A stretch of 64,000 nt of DNA from positions 9,982,001 to 10,046,000 of the forward strand of contig JAYESD010000001.1 of NCBI GenBank assembly GCA_036927565.1. Direction: 5' to 3'. A program made the translations under genes and the position numbers. The notes below the pieces were generated by a model that made no database searches, was not told the DNA's origin, and saw only the letters and a list, made by a program, of their open reading frames with translations. The stretch is from Tuctoria greenei. Its lineage: Eukaryota > Streptophyta > Magnoliopsida > Poales > Poaceae. This document shows positions 30,590 through 42,574 of the stretch, in pieces (position 1 is the first letter of the stretch; each line of letters starts with the position of its first letter).

Positions 30590-32806
30590 ATGGAGAAGTA
30601 CTCTGCCAAACCTTGTGTGTTCGCTGGTATTGATTTTCATGTTTGGAAGGCACGCATGGAGGCTTTCATCCAGGCACAAGGCTTTGCAATGGGAGAAGGT
30701 ATACAAGTCTTATGAAGTGCCATCAAACGATCAAGTTACAGCTACAAATCTGAGAGATGTCAACAACAACAACAAGGCTCGGAACTTGATCATACAAGGA
30801 TTAACACAAAGCGACTTCGACCGTGTTGCACACCTCCGATCTGCATACGATGTGTGGAAAGCACTTTGTGACTACCACGAAGGATCCAACACGATCAAAG
30901 AGTTAAGGCAAGACATGTTCATGAAAGAATACATGCGCTTCGAGATGCAATGTTAAATTTTCAGATGCTGAAAATGCTAGGCAATTGCTAAGTGCATTAG
31001 ATATGTCAATTTGGGAGATGAAAGTCACATCTATTCGTGAATCTACTGTCATGAGTTCACTTACTTTAGATGTGCTATATTCCAAGTTAAAAACTCATCA
31101 AATTGACATAATCTCATGTAAGAACCCCAACAAGTCTATTGCTTTTGTTTCTCAACGAGACATGTCTAGTTCCGGTCAAACATCATCTTGTGGTACACTT
31201 GCTTTGCTGTCCTCTCTAACCCTTGAACAGATTGAGGAGTTTCCAGAGGAGGACCTAGCGCTCATCTCTACCCAGTTCTCAAAAGCATTGCAAAATGTGA
31301 GAACTAGAAGGAGAGTAAGCTCCGGTCCTCAACGATGCTTTGAATGTGGTAAGACAGGACATTTTCGTTCAGATTGCCCTAACCTTTCAGGTCCTACTTC
31401 CCGGGATGAAAAGAAAACAAGACGAAGCATTCCTATGCAAAAGATACGAAGAAAAAGAAGGGTTTTACATGACGTCAATTGGTGAGCAGTTGTATCTCAG
31501 CACTCCAGGAACTTGGCTCAAGCGACGTGGACATTGGAAGTGATGAAGATGATTTGGCAAACTTGTGCTTCATGGCGGGCAAGTCAAGATCAAGTATGTA
31601 GGAGGCAGAACACAACAACGACAATGAAGAGGTATGTCCTACTTGCAAAGAAATGTGTGATGCTATTTCTCGTGCCACTGTTATTGTTAAGAAAAAGGAC
31701 AAAAAGCTTAGGGACAATGCTGTTAAAATTGAGTCACTAGAATTTGAAATTAATCGGTTGAAATCCTTGATTCCTAGTGATGATTCTTGTTCCTCATGTG
31801 ACTTAATATATGAACAATTGTCCTCCCTAAGAAGTGCACATACCTCCACACTCGATAAACTTGAACTTGAAATTGAAAAGAACAAAAAACTTGCTGCACT
31901 TAATATTGGAAACTTAAAATATGCTTCTTGTTCTACAATTGATTTGCATTGTTCTAGTTGTGATGATCTTGATAAGAAACTGCAAGATGCTATGAATGAA
32001 ATCTCTATATTGAACAATGCTTTACATTGTCATGAAGTTAAATATTGTTCCAATTGCAAACTAAAAGGAAAAACTTCATGTGAAAATTGCCTTGATCTGT
32101 CCTATAAACTTGATAACATGCATAAGACATTTGATCGGTTTTGTAATGGGAATAAGAACCTAAATTTGCTGCTGAATTCATCCAAATCTTGCAATGATAA
32201 AACTGGTTTAGGTTTTGATTCTCATGCTCATGCTAAGGCACATCCACCTAAAAGTGTAAAGTCATTAGGAAGTGGTTTGATTCAAACAGTTCCTAAACAA
32301 AAAGAAGTGATCTTCAAATCTGCAGGAGTATTGTCTCATTCGGTTTCAAATAAAATGTTGTTTGCTCATTTAGACATGAACACAAAGTTAAATTTCATTG
32401 TACCTACTGTGGTAGAGATGGTCATGTCATAGATTTTTGTTATAGACTAGCTAAACAACAGAAAAGGGAAAGAATGGTTGCTAGATCTCATAACTTTCAT
32501 GCAAAATTTGCTGCACATATTGAACTGAATGTACAACCTGCTATTTTGAGTCAAAAATATTCAAAGTTTACCTCCTGACCTTCTGTTTTTGCCTCCGGAG
32601 CTACTGATTTTTGTGCTACACAAGTAACACCTTATAGGTCAGTAGTTAAGAATAAAAAATCTCAAACTTTGACTCATAAACCTGCTGTTTTGTCTCAGCT
32701 TTCGCGTGTTTTTCCTGCTGCACGTCGCGTGACTCAGTACTGGATTCCTAAATGCCTTTTGACTAACCCCAGTATTGAGTCATCGACGTATTGTGCTTCT
32801 ATGTAG
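30590..32806 (+). pseudogene. gag: C2 gag region, heavily broken
   Basis: The ATG at 30590 matches C1. A 2-nt deletion near 30687 (GCAATGGGAG against GCAATATGGGAG) shifts the frame. At about 30951, 68 bases present in C1 (15276-15343) are missing, joined at a CAA repeat. The first knuckle is kept (CFECGKTGHFRSDC, about 31339). More shifts follow around 31430-31600 and at 32400, where the second knuckle is cut. The TAG before pol (32804-32806) is the same as in C1. Confidence 0.88.
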
Positions 32807-35800
32807 GTTACACGTTTGAGTAAGGAGAACATTTGGATTGTGGATTCAGGTTGCTCATGCCACATGACAGGTAACAAAGAATGGTTCTCCTCCCTCTCTT
32901 TTGTGTCACGTGTAGAGAATGTTACTTTTGCCGATAATTCTTCAACTCCTATAATTGCTAAAGGTTCGGTCAGAGTAAATGATCACTACATTTTGAAGGA
33001 TGTGGCACTTATCAAAAATTTGAAATACAACTTGCTTTCTGTTTCACAATTGCTAGATGAAAATCTGGAAATTATTTTCAATAAAAACTGCTGCAAAGTT
33101 GTAAGTTCAAATAGTGAGCTTATTTTTAACATGTCTCGGTTTGGAAGAGTTTTTAAAGCTGATTTTGATATGTCTTCCTCTAAGCATAGGTGTCTAGTTG
33201 CTAATGATTCAAAGGACCTATATTTTTGGCATCATAGACTTGGTCACGTAGGCTTTTATCACCTAACGCGTGTTAGTGCTCTTGATCACATACGTGGGCT
33301 GCCTAAGCTTAAAGGGGACAAAGAAATTGTGTGCTCTTCTTGTAGACATGCTAAGATGGTTTTCGGTTCACATACTCCTCTCACAATGATCATGACAACT
33401 GAACCACGTCAACTTTTGCATCTTGACACCGTAGGACCTTCACGTGTTCAATCCTTTGGAGGTAAATGGTATGTACTTGTGATTGTTGATGATTACTCTA
33501 GATACTCTTGGGTTTACTTTATGGCATATAATAATGAAGTTTTTAGTCACTTTAGAACTTTATTTCTTAGATTATCAATTGATTACCCAAGATCTTTAAA
33601 AGCAATTAGAAGTGATAATGGAACTAAATTTAAAAATCAATCTTTTGATCACTTTTGTGCTGAAAATAGAATAGATCATCAATTTTCTTCACCATATGTT
33701 CCTCAACAAAACGGTGTTGTAGAAAGAAAGAAAAGAACCTTAGTTGAGGTGGCTAGGACTATGCTTGATGAATATCAAACTCCTAGGAAATTTTGGGCTG
33801 ATGCGTTAGCAACCGCTTGTTATGTCTCAAATCGTGTTTTCTTGCGTGCTAAGCTAGGTAAAACACCATATGAGCTCCGGTTTGGACATAGGCCTAGTGT
33901 TACACACTTTCGGGTCCTTGGTTGCAAATGCTTTATTAAGAAACATGGTAATCTTGATAAATTTGAACCTAGATCCATTGATGGCATGTTTCTTGGTTAT
34001 CCATCTCATACTAGAGGCTACAGTGTGCTTTTACTTGACACTAACAAAATTGTGGAGACTTGTGAAGTGTCTTTTGATGAAGCTAGCCCAGGTACTAGCT
34101 CAAACATTGCATGTCCAGATCCATATCCGCAAGGGGGGGAGCATTTTCGTTGAAGATGAGGAAGAATTGGAGCTGCTGCCCGAAAATTCAGCAGCTAAAC
34201 ACTTTGGTTCACCTCCGGATGTTAATTCTCAACCAGCATCGACAACCATCAATGCTGGTTCAAATCATCCTCAAGTCACAAGCTCATCGATTTGTGATGA
34301 ACATAAAGAAGAAGAAGCTTGTGAGACATCTGTTCCCCTACGGTTTTACAAAGATCATCCCCCCACAACAGATGATTGGAAGCTTGCACGAACGAGTCAC
34401 ACAGTCCAGGTTTTGCGATCCAAACTCTTATGCTCATTCTTCTTTTGTTGCTTCTTTTGAACCCAAAGATATATCACACGCACTCACTAATGAATCTTGG
34501 ATTATTGCCATGCAAGAAGAGTTAGAAAATTTTGAAAGAAATAATGTTTGGAAACTTGTACCTCCACCTCAAGATCACACTTTAATTGGAACTAAATGGG
34601 TATTTAAAAATAAACAAAGTGAGGATGGGGTTGTGGTTAGGAATAAGGCTAGGTTGGTTGCTCAAGGTTTCACACAAGTTGAAGGTCTAGATTTTGATGA
34701 AACTTTTGCTCCTGTTGCTAGATTAGAAGCCATAAGAATTTTGTTAGCTTTTGTTGCATCTATTGGTTTTAAGCTATATAAAATGGATGTTAAAAGTGCT
34801 TTTCTTAATGGCTACATGGATGAGGAGGTTTAAGTGAAACAACCACCGGGTTTTCAGAATCCAGATTTTCCTAATCATGTTTACAAACTGTCCAAAGCCT
34901 TGTATGGTCTCAAACAAGCCCCTAGAGCATGGTATGATAGGTTAAACACATTCTTACTTGAAAAAGGGTTTACCATGGGCAAGGTTGATAAAACTCTTTT
35001 TGTGCTTAAGCATGGCAATGACTCATTATTCGTTCAAGTGTATGTGGATGATATTATCTTTGGCCGTGCTTCTCATGATCTTGTGTCCAAGTTTTTAGCA
35101 ATGATGAGTTCCGAATTTGAAATGAGTATGATGGGTGAACTCACTTACTTTTTGGGGCTGCAAATCAAGCAAACTAAGGAGGGTACCTTTGTGCATCAAA
35201 CGAAGTATACAAAAGATCTCCTAAGGCGCTTCAACATGGACAAAAGCAAGCCTCTTCGGACACCAATGGGAATAGCAACAACACTTGGACTTGATGACGA
35301 TGGTGAACCCGTGGATCAAAAAGAATATAGAAGCATGATCGGATCACTTTTGTACCTCACGGCATCAAGACCAGACATACAATTCAGAGTATGTCTTTGT
35401 GCAGGGTTTCAAGCCTCCCCACGTGCTTCACATCGTCAAGCCGTCAAAAGGATTCTCAGGTACTTACAAGGAACTCAAGAATTTGGAATTTTTCTTCCTT
35501 CTTCCTCAATCGTTACTTTGAAAGCTTTTTCGGATGCTGATTTTGGGGGTTGTAGGATTGATAGGAAAAGTACTTCCGGTGCTTGTCATTTTCTTGGTAA
35601 TTCACTTGTTGTTTGGTCCTCTAGAAAACAAAATTCAGTTGCACAATCCACAGCCGAATCTGAATATGTAGCTGCTGCTAGTGCTTGCTCACAAATTCTT
35701 TGGATTGTTCAAACACTTAAGGACTATGGGGTTGATCTAGATAGTGTTCCACTGTTCTGTGATAACACTAGTGCCATTTGCATTGCTAAAAACCCCGTGC

Positions 35801-35994
35801 AACATTCTAGAACTAAGAACATTGACATTAGGTATCACTTTCTCCGAGATAATGTTGAAAAAAGAAACATTGTGCTTCACCATGTAGATACCGAACAACA
35901 AATGGCTGACATTTTTACAAAACCTTCAGATTTCACTCGTTTTTGTTACATTCGTAGTGAAATATGGGTTATGCATCCTCATGGCTTAAATTGA
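32807..35994 (+). pseudogene. pol: C2 pol: protease, integrase, RT, RNase H
   Basis: Protease WIVDSGCSCHMTG; integrase core D-D-E kept (LDTVGPS, SDNGTKF, NGVVERKK); open to 34153. Extra G bases in a run near 34132-34139 shift the frame, and an extra C near 34360 shifts it again. RT is open from about 34460, broken by a TAA at 34831-34833 where C1 has a Tyr codon (EEVYVKQPPGF). YVDDIIFG is kept. RNase H (FSDADFGG, STAESEYVAA, LCDNTSA, ADIFTKP) is intact to the stop at 35992-35994. Unlike C1, the RT-RNase H link has no 4-nt deletion, so C1 and C2 carry complementary damage. Confidence 0.92.
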
Positions 35995-37002
35995 GGGGGA
36001 GTTTTGAAACTTTGGAAGTCTATGTGTAAATATGAAACTAAAATAATATGAGCATAGTATTTCATACATATATGACTTTGTGATTCCTTTTACATGCTGA
36101 AAGTTCTTACTATATTACTCATGTTATACATTTTGTAGTTTTTGCCATGTCTAGTAATTGGAATAATTACATACACTAAAACTGGTCATGGTCAAACTTT
36201 CTTGCTGTTTTGAACTTGTTACATGTTCACAAGTGCTTTTAATCATTAAGAATTAATCAAGTAATCAACTCACATGTTGAGTTTTTATGAACAAATATAA
36301 ATTGAGAAAATATCAAGAGAATATGCATGCATCGCACTTCTTCTTTTGAGATGGCTTATCATTGCATTTAGATATGAACTTGGAAGAAGTTGTGTATGAC
36401 TAAAACCATGTCCTTAAGCTTCTGATTGTCTAATGACATAGGATTGGCTTGGTTGGTTAGAATAAGGAAGATGCGCATATAATCTCTTGCAAATATCATA
36501 TGATCTAAATTTATGCTTTGAAAAATAATAAAATGCAGCAACTAGTGTCATGATTTCAGGTTTTGAAATAGTTAAGTTTGTGAGATCGTGACTTACTTAA
36601 ATTGAAAATTACATTTGATCTCTAGCATGGCTTACACTACTTTATGTATTTCATTGATGTGATAATGTAAGGTACTTGATAGTATGACTTGGATGAGCTT
36701 TGTTTATATGTATATGTTATAATATGCTCATAACAACTAAAGGGGGAGAGATAATTTGTTTATATGCTCATGACATGCTGAATACATTGTAAAAGGGGGA
36801 GAGATAAGCATGAAGAGAAAGAGAATATGTGCATAAGGAGAGATAATAAAGGGTGAGAGATAATATGGGATAATTTTTGGATTTTCTTCTCATTTTACTT
36901 TTGATTTACAAAGGGGGGAGAATTGCCTTCAAAACTTTTATGTGAATAAGCCAATGTTCGGATTTTAAATGGTGTTGCCAATACATTCATCAAGGGGGAG
37001 AT
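35995..37002 (+). other. C2 3' noncoding region with repeated polypurine tracts
   Basis: Counterpart of 20474-21474. GGGGGAG tracts near 35994, 36741, 36792, 36911 and 36993, and a worn GGGTGAG near 36852. The last adjoins the 3' LTR. No env-like ORF. Confidence 0.8.
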
Positions 37003-38621
37003 TGTAAGACCTATGTGTGTCGAATACATTGGCTTGTAGTGAAACACTTGCTTTGACGATAAAAGTTTTGAATATCACCAAAACACCTTTTTATTAAGGT
37101 CCTGCTAGTTTTGTAAGCTCCGGCGAGAGCTTGGTTATAATAGTTTTGGTAAGTTCCGGCGCTAGGTTCTACTAGCTTTTGTTAGCTCCGGCTCAAGGTC
37201 CGGGTTGCTCTAGCAAGGTCCGGAACTTGACCGCAATGCTTCTGTTTTTCATTTGCAATGTTTCGTACCTGATTTACATCTCTGGAAAGATTGCTTAGTG
37301 TTCATTTGCTATGTCTTTGGTGTGTTTGTGGTTGAAATGGATGATATCATGTTATTGTGGTTTTGCAGCATGCTTATGTGAGGTTCTGACGTAAGGTGTT
37401 GTGTTCCGAACTAACTTGAGTCAAGTCGAGGACTTGGGCTCGTATGGATTGGTTGTTTATTCATGTGCAGGTGTTGCTTGAGTTCAAGACATGGCTGGTG
37501 ATGGGATCCATTGGACTAGTCTCAGGGAGGAGATGAGGTTCCAACAACCAAATTCAGGAGGAATTGTGGTTGAGCTGATCAGGAGGTTGCGCAGCATGAT
37601 TGAATCAAGAACAATGCATGTGAAGGTATCGTGGACGTCATTGGAAGATGTTTGTACGTGTGCAAGGAGTGCATGGACGTGGCTACATGGTTCTGAGACC
37701 TGATGAAGAGATGTGGATGTAAAGAGTTGGTCGGAAAGGTCCAACCGACTAGGTTATGGACTTAGGCTACGGCTGAGTTGGGTTTGACTCAAATATGGAA
37801 AAATTTGATTTGGTTATGATAGGATTTCATGTGGGTCTCGAATTTGAGTTGTTTAGGAATGTGGGATACATTCCTAAAGTGTTTGGAAGTCTTAAGATTG
37901 CTTCTATCTGCGTATAGAAGAATCCTAAGCAGTTATGGAAAGTTACGATTCGTGAACAGAGTAGGATTAGGTTCCTGATTTGAGTTGAGTTGGCTTTCGA
38001 GCTGGTTATATAAGCAAGGGAGCCCAGAGCTCGTGGTGCACGACTTTGGGGCAGTTCCTCTTGTGTTCTATTGAATAAAATTCGTAGTTTGAAGGAACTT
38101 TTGTGTCTTGTTCGTCAGACTTGTTCCAGACAAGTTTTACTCGTCGAGTTTGTGGACAACACTACCTTTCGTCGGTGGTTTTATCATAAATCGAGTTTTA
38201 CAGATCCAATTAACGTGATTCTTTTTGGTTTGTCTTCAAAACTTGATTATCTATCATATAACAAAATTTCACGGTCATTGGATTTGTGGTCTATGATATA
38301 CACGAGTTTCTTTGCAGTGTTCTAGAACTGTTTTTTCTCGGGTAGGACAGATTGACCTTTGTTTGATCTTTCGATCATAACTTGAGTTTTTCTCGACGGA
38401 TTTGAGTGATTCTTGTTGTGTTGTCTTCGTGACTTTATTATATATGATATATATCACTTTTGTCATGGTGAAACACTTTTAGATTAGTCTCACACATGAT
38501 TTCTTTAACAGATCGTTTTTCTGTCGAAGGGGTTGGAGTTTATTGTTTCCGCTGCGTAAGATTTTTAAATCTACCATTCACCCCCCCTATGGTAGCTTTT
38601 CACGTGCTCTTCAATCCTATA
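37003..38621 (+). repeat. C2 3' LTR (1,619 bp)
   Basis: Begins TGTAAGACCTATGTG and ends CAATCCTATA (CTACA changed to CTATA). Followed by GAGAC at 38622-38626. Confidence 0.93.
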
Positions 38622-38830
38622 GAGACTACTACCGGAGCTACTAAGCTCCGACTATGGTCAATGCCAGAGCCACTAAGCTCCGACAACCTCAGGGGGCTTC
38701 CACTATCGAAGACTTCGGACCTACGTTCTACAAGTTCGAAGCAAGCAAGTCTTCAACAACTGTTACATCCTCTTGGTACATGTTCACAATCAAATTGTGT
38801 ACATCTACCAGGGGGCCAAGTGGGACAAAG
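38622..38830. repeat. T1 3'-region hairpin repeats, right of C2
   Basis: Continues the array cut by C2: GGAGCTACTAAGCTCC at 38634-38649 and AGAGCCACTAAGCTCC at 38664-38679, then CAGGGGGCTTCC. After 38700 the sequence matches the T2 stretch at about 62340-62460 in reverse. Confidence 0.7.
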
Positions 38831-40030
38831 GTTTTGAAGACAAAAAATGAAATTCACAAAAGACTTGGATTTCATTCATCTGGAGACAAGAGATTACAAA
38901 ATTGGAGAAAAAGAAGAGAGAATACAAGCGGGAACTATAAAGAGATGTTCCTACACCCTATGGAAGAACGAGGCGACCTTTTGGGCAACCTCCGATATGC
39001 TGGCTTGGGCAGCTTCTCCCTCTCCGTCGATGGGGCCTTCAAGCACCGGGTCCAGAGGGAATTGATGGTCACGGCTTGTGTAGCACGTCAGCACGAATTC
39101 TGCGATGTTCTTTGCCAAGGATTGTCCCTCGGTTTCTAGCTGGTCCGCAATAACATCGCCCATCTTGGTGAGCTTGTTGCCTGCCGAACACAATGCCTGC
39201 AACGCCTAGTCCAGCTCTGGCTCCGGATCATCCAAACGCACGGGACTAAAACCCATTGGCATCAGCGCGTCGTTGGCTTTGCCCAGGAAGTCCCAAACTT
39301 GTTGGGACTCCACAGCCCTCAAGCCTCGCATCTCCTCCAAGGATCTTCTGGTTGTCGCAAGCTCTGAATTCTCCCGGGCAAGACGCTCAACCTCTTTGGC
39401 ATTCTGCTGAATCTTTTCAGCAACCTGCCTTTAGAGTTTGTTGAGGTCTTCCTCCCGGAGGTGGATCTCGTTCTGGCGGTTAACCAGGTCCTTCTCTTGG
39501 CCCCGCACCTTCTTCTCCCTGGCAGCAACGTCATTCTCCCTCCTGTGGAGGTCCTGTCCTCGCTGTCAGGCCTTCTTCTCCTCTTTTTCACAGTGCTCAT
39601 CCAACTTCTTGGTGCGCTCTGTGAGACTCTTGTCACCCAGAGTCAGCCTCTGAGTAACCTCTTCCTCCCTCTTCATGAGGTCATCCCGCAGCTCCAGGAG
39701 TTTTTGCTCTTCATCCTCAAGCTTTTTCTCCCGCTCCTCAAGGGCCTCCCGGCGCTTGACGAGGCTATCATGGATAGTGTCGAGCCTCTCTTGGCGACCA
39801 CTCGCTGCATTATTAGCAGCTACGGCCTGTTCGTAAATGGCCCGGGACTGGTTGTCAAGGGATCACATCATGTTTTCCCTCTCGTCCAGCAACTGGCCCT
39901 AGTACTCCAATCGGACCTTCTCCTTCTTCACCCACTCCTTGTCGTCAGCCAGTCTGGACTGCACCAGCTTGGTCTCGAATTGGACCCGGTTGCACCACCT
40001 CCTAAGAGTTTGGCGCTCCTCCTCGAGGGC

Positions 40031-40348
40031 CTTGCTGTCATGGTAAAAAGCTAGCCGGACCTGACAAAGACTGGAGCAAGCGTTGTCAATAGACAACGAC
40101 AGATGGATTGGGTCCGGACCTGCCGGGGTCCTCTCTGCTGGCTCCAGCGGGTTCTCCGTGACAAAAATCAGGTCCCACTGCGGGTTCTCCTTGCTGTCAT
40201 GGTAAAAAGCTAGCCGGACCTGACAAAGACTGGAGCAGGCGTTGTCAATAGACAACGACAGAGGGATTGGGTCCGGACCTGCCGGGGTCCTCTCTGCTGG
40301 CTCCAGCGGGTTCTCCATGACAAAAATCAGGTCCCACTCTACAAGAGC
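40031..40348 (-). repeat. 159-bp in-frame tandem duplication within the T1 antisense ORF
   Basis: Units 40031-40189 and 40190-40348 differ at only a few positions. Each encodes 53 residues (ending SIDNACSSLCQVRLAFYHDSK). T2 has one copy. It keeps the frame. The unit end shares GGGTTCTCC with an inner site, which may have mediated the duplication. Confidence 0.9.
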
Positions 40349-41117
40349 GGTCCCTTGGGCTTCCACGGCATTGAGGCCATCCTCCGGGAGAGCCTCAGCC
40401 GCTGCTGAGGAAGGTCCTACTGCAGAAGTTTCGACCTCCGGAGTTGGCTCCGAAGGTCCCGCCGCCAGTTCATCAACAACTGGTTCCTCAAGCGGGGGGC
40501 CAGCAACTTCATATTGGCACCCTGGCTCGGGCGCGGGCACCTCCGGGACCACTGCCTCCAGGGCACGCATTGAAGATTTTGCCGGAGCTGAAGCCACTTC
40601 CGGCTCCGACGCAGGCGCCTCCTCCACCGCCAGCTCAGGTGCTGGAGCTTCAACCAACATGGGCTCGGGCGCCAATACTTCTGCAGCAACCGGCTCAGGC
40701 GCCAGGACTTCTTCGACCACCGGCTCGGGTTTCGGAACTTCATCAGCCGCCGGCTCTACCACCGGGACCTCATCAACCACCGGCTCCACTGCGGGGACTT
40801 CAGCAACATCCTGCTCTAGGGCCAAAATCGCAGGTACCTCCGGCTCTAAGGCCGGAGCATCCACCATCTCAGCATCCATGCCCGGAGCTTCGACCTCCGG
40901 GGCTGGTGCCGTTGGTACATCTTCATTCCCGTGGTCCGGCACTACCAGAGGAACTTCTGGGGATGAGTCGAGGTCCAGGGCCACGACAGCCGGCGCCGGA
41001 GCTACCGCAGCCTCAGCCACCTCTTGGGGTGGCGCTGGGATTGGAGTCGGAGCTTCCACCTGCACAGCCTCAGCTGTTGATGCAGGAACCGGAGCTTCAG
41101 CCCCTTTCTTGGGCACT

Positions 41118-41193
41118 CTGTGGATGAAGGACGAAGAAACTCAAAACACAATTACACAAAAAACAATCAACTAAGGTAAAAAACAAAATTTAC
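41118..41193 (-). other. Predicted 76-nt intron of the T1 antisense ORF
   Basis: Minus strand: donor CCGAG|GTAAATTT, acceptor TCATCCACAG|AGTGCC, T-rich inside. Splicing joins the frames LPR and VPKKGAEAP. T2 has a 76-nt intron at the same place with a GTAAATTT donor (60171-60246). Not tested against transcripts. Confidence 0.7.
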
Positions 41194-42574
41194 CTCGGAA
41201 GGCTTCCGCTCCAGCTGGCGCGGAACCTCTTTCCCGGATGCTCCGCGCCGGACCCTATCGCCCCCGGCGTGCCAGCTCTGGAAGGTTCCCCGGAGCTCGC
41301 TGCTGCTGCCAGCGACACTTTGGTTGAGGCCCCCCTCGACCGGGAAGGACCTCCGGACCCAGATCCTTCAGCTGGCCCTGGTATTGGAGCCGCATGGCTG
41401 GAGCTAGCACCCCGGGGAGATGCTGATGCTGGAGTGGTTGCCGCCGTTGAAGACCTTCCCCTCTAGGGAGAAGGAGCCGCTGCTGAAGGAGCAGGTCTGA
41501 CGGACCTCCCGTCAGAGTGCTTCAGCTTCCTTTTACGGCTCGAGGCCTCGGCCAACTCTTTGCCCTTGCCCACGACTTCAACTCTCTGTCTTGGGGCGGA
41601 AGGGGGACCACCCTCGGAAGCTCCGGAGATCACCAACCCGGTGGTCATACGCCTCTCAACTTCACCAAGGTCGTGAAGCACCGGCATCTTCCACTGGAGC
41701 TCCCTGTTGAACTCCACCTCCATGTCCAGAGGGAGAAAAGCCGTTGATGGAGTCAAGTCGTCACCCTCGACATCGATGTCGTGCTGGAACTTCTTGAGGT
41801 GAAACTCCAAAGTTGCACCCTCCATGTTGGAATTCAAACCGGTCTCGATCTGGTCGTCGTCCATCACACTGTTGAGGGCCCAGGTAAGCTTCTCCCTCTT
41901 CTTCAGCGGAGCCCACCTGTTGACCAGGAAGTTGCAGAATACCGCCTGAGAAGTCACCCCTCCTTCCATGCATTGGCGGATCCTCGTCGGAGCAGGGTTG
42001 AAGGCATCCTATAACACCGGAACTTTGCTCCAAGCTTCAGTGTCGATGTTGGGGAGGCCTTCGGGCAGCTCCAGCTTCTCATGCTCCTCCACCCTGATGA
42101 CGATCCAATCTTTCTTCGAGTCGTCCCACTTCCCAGAAGGGAACGATCGCAAGTACTTGTACGGGCACTTCTTGCGCTTCACAAAATAATAGAATCCAAG
42201 GTACTCGTCACTCTTGTCGGTGGTGTGGATGGTAAAGAAGGTGCAGAAGAGCTCGACACAGGGGGGGATGCCCACCCACATCTTGCAGAAGTGGACAAAG
42301 ATCGACACAGAAGAATGGAGTGGGAGCCAAGGTGGTACAGCTACAGACCATAGAAGTCTAGCAGCATCAAGAAAAAAGTGGAGAAAGGTGGGATCAGTCC
42401 CACCATGGCGTACGCAGAGAAGTACACCATGTCGCTGGCGTGTTCCTTCTTGAACGGAAGCTTGCCGGCGCGGACCTGGTGGTTGAAGAAGTCACTGGAC
42501 CACCCCATGAGGGCCCGGACCTTCTTCAAGTCACCGTTAGTCTTCAGTCGGCTCTTGCGGACACCCAACTCCAT

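Larger units (their letters stand above)
28906..38621 (+). mobile_element. C2: Copia retrotransposon (SIRE/Maximus-like), inside the T1 3' region
   Basis: 5' LTR 28906-30527, primer binding site, broken gag-pol 30590-35994, noncoding 35995-37002, 3' LTR 37003-38621; duplication GAGAC. It is close to C1 in coding and 3' regions, but its LTRs are about 200 bp shorter because most of the TCCG box array is missing, so it is a sister subfamily. It is more damaged than C1. Confidence 0.95.
38951..42574 (-). pseudogene. T1 antisense ORF (putative gypsy-type transposon domain plus coiled coil), with intron
   Basis: Read on the minus strand, ATG at 42574 (MELGVRKSRLK). The N-terminal globular domain (VRALMGWSSDFFNH, MVYFSAYAMVGLIPPFSTFFL, ELFCTFFTIHTT, SGKWDDSKKDWIV) matches the 'putative gypsy type transposon' family, known from Tat/Grande-like elements and of unknown function. 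A basic Ser/Pro stretch (SSRKRKLKHSDGRS) could be a nuclear signal. Exon 1 ends at 41194. Exon 2 gives a long Pro-Glu-Val-Ala repeat (VEEVLAPEPVAAEVL type), a coiled coil (RLADDKEWVKKEKV onward), and a conserved end (FVLTCYTSRDHQFPLDP...FFHRV) with stop at 38951-38953. Breaks include a stop near 42341, a frameshift near 42310 and stops near 42010 and 41463. It is transcribed opposite to gag-pol if at all. Confidence 0.85.

Noticed and set aside
40242..41174. 310-residue open frame on the plus strand rich in Ser, Gly, Ala and Thr
   Set aside because: It is the complement of the Pro-Glu-Val repeat of the T1 antisense ORF; its composition is what the reverse of that repeat gives.
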